From positions 1 to 64,000 of the forward strand of contig NZ_VXKN01000008.1 of assembly GCF_008693185.1 (NCBI RefSeq): a stretch of DNA of 64,000 bases. Reading direction: 5' to 3'. Both the position numbers and the translations under genes were made by a program. Shown here piece by piece: positions 63,752 through 64,000 of the stretch. A model generated the notes under the pieces. That model ran no database searches, had not been told where the DNA came from, and worked only from the letters and a program-made list of their open reading frames with translations. Source of the stretch: Acinetobacter qingfengensis (lineage in GTDB: Bacteria > Pseudomonadota > Gammaproteobacteria > Pseudomonadales > Moraxellaceae). How positions within the stretch are numbered: the first letter of the stretch is position 1; each line of letters opens with the position of its first letter.

Positions 63752-64000
63752 ATGTCCCCACCAGATTCTATTTGTTCTGATCAAAATCAATGCATAGATT
63801 CCGTTCCCCATCAGGGTAGCTGGTTGGCAATTCTCTCTATCACTTTAAGTGCTTTTGCCTTAGTCACGGGAGAGTTTCTAGCTGTTGGTGTATTAAATGA
63901 AATTGCTCAGGATTTTCGGATTTCTATTGGTACAGCCGGCTGGACCGTTACCATTACGGCAATTACCGGAATGTTTGCCTCATTGCTCATTCCCCTGTCC
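63752..64000 (+). CDS. MFS transporter (DHA1 type), 5' part cut by window edge
   Basis: The frame opens with ATG at 63752 and stays open to the last base (83 codons visible). After a polar start of about 22 residues comes a first span (WLAILSITLSAFALVTGEFL) and then IAQDFRISIGTAGWTVT and a second span, the N-terminus of DHA1 sugar-efflux or drug exporters (AraJ/YdhP-like; the LVTGEF segment is typical). It is divergent from the TetR gene and under two operators, so it is probably the exporter controlled by that repressor. The substrate is unknown. Confidence 0.85.
   Translation, partial: MSPPDSICSDQNQCIDSVPHQGSWLAILSITLSAFALVTGEFLAVGVLNEIAQDFRISIGTAGWTVTITAITGMFASLLIPLS

Noticed and set aside
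1..64000. CRISPR arrays, rRNA and tRNA genes
   Set aside because: No regularly spaced direct repeats and no cloverleaf or rRNA-like segments were recognised while reading. A tRNAscan or Infernal run would confirm.

Overview
The window looks like chromosome from a Moraxellaceae bacterium, most likely Acinetobacter or a close relative. The sequence is AT-rich, the proteins resemble Acinetobacter families, and gene neighbourhoods such as hom-thrC, pyrE next to a Crc/ExoIII-type gene, and def-LysM-dprA-tsaC fit that group. This placement rests on recall of gene families, not on a search. No rRNA, tRNA or CRISPR array was recognised.

Layout. (1) 1-2889, minus strand: one end of a filamentous (inovirus-type) prophage. 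It holds a small leading ORF, a Rep_trans replication initiator, a probable ssDNA-binding protein, two small ORFs, a pVIII-like major coat protein, a hairpin terminator, a 27-residue membrane peptide, and the start of a secreted protein that runs off the left edge. The prophage abuts hom. (2) 2977-14388: housekeeping genes hom, thrC, hisA, a Wzi-type outer-membrane protein, pyrE, crc, a DUF441 protein, RidA, dsbD, a porin-like protein, an ankyrin protein and an HPF/RaiA protein. (3) 14858-39696: a large exopolysaccharide region. The plus-strand galE, wcaJ-like transferase and manC are followed by a RelBE-type toxin-antitoxin pair. A long minus-strand run follows: wcaI, GT2, wcaF, four more glycosyltransferases, a flippase, a pyruvyltransferase, a polymerase, gmm, fcl, gmd and ugd. 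Divergent wza-wzb-wzc closes the region. This gene set closely parallels the colanic acid toolkit of enterobacteria. (4) 40075-51760, minus strand: a second glycan operon (gna, wbpP-like epimerase, flippase, three GT4 enzymes, pglC, pglD, pglE, pglF/gdr) predicted to build a unit on N,N'-diacetylbacillosamine with a GalNAcA-type uronic acid. It has no recognisable polymerase or export genes of its own. (5) 52007-64000: cytochrome b561, dinB, a GH25 lysozyme, a DHA2 exporter, a lytic transglycosylase lipoprotein, a LOG-family protein, a TerC/CorC protein, def, a LysM protein, dprA, tsaC, and a TetR regulator divergent from an MFS transporter cut by the right edge.

How it works together. In region 3, ManC, Gmd and Fcl make GDP-fucose, GalE makes UDP-galactose and Ugd makes UDP-glucuronate. 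The WcaJ-like enzyme primes undecaprenyl phosphate, the glycosyltransferases extend the unit, WcaF-like and pyruvyltransferase enzymes decorate it, Wzx flips it, Wzy polymerises it, and Wza/Wzb/Wzc export it and control chain length. Region 4 contains its own priming transferase and flippase, so two lipid-linked oligosaccharides may be made in parallel.

The most interesting points are the colanic-acid-like locus outside the enterobacteria, the pairing of two glycan assembly lines around one Wza/Wzb/Wzc exporter, the filamentous prophage end with tiny overlapping genes next to hom, a 103-bp MITE-like insert inside the polysaccharide operon, and paired palindromic operators at the TetR/MFS promoter.
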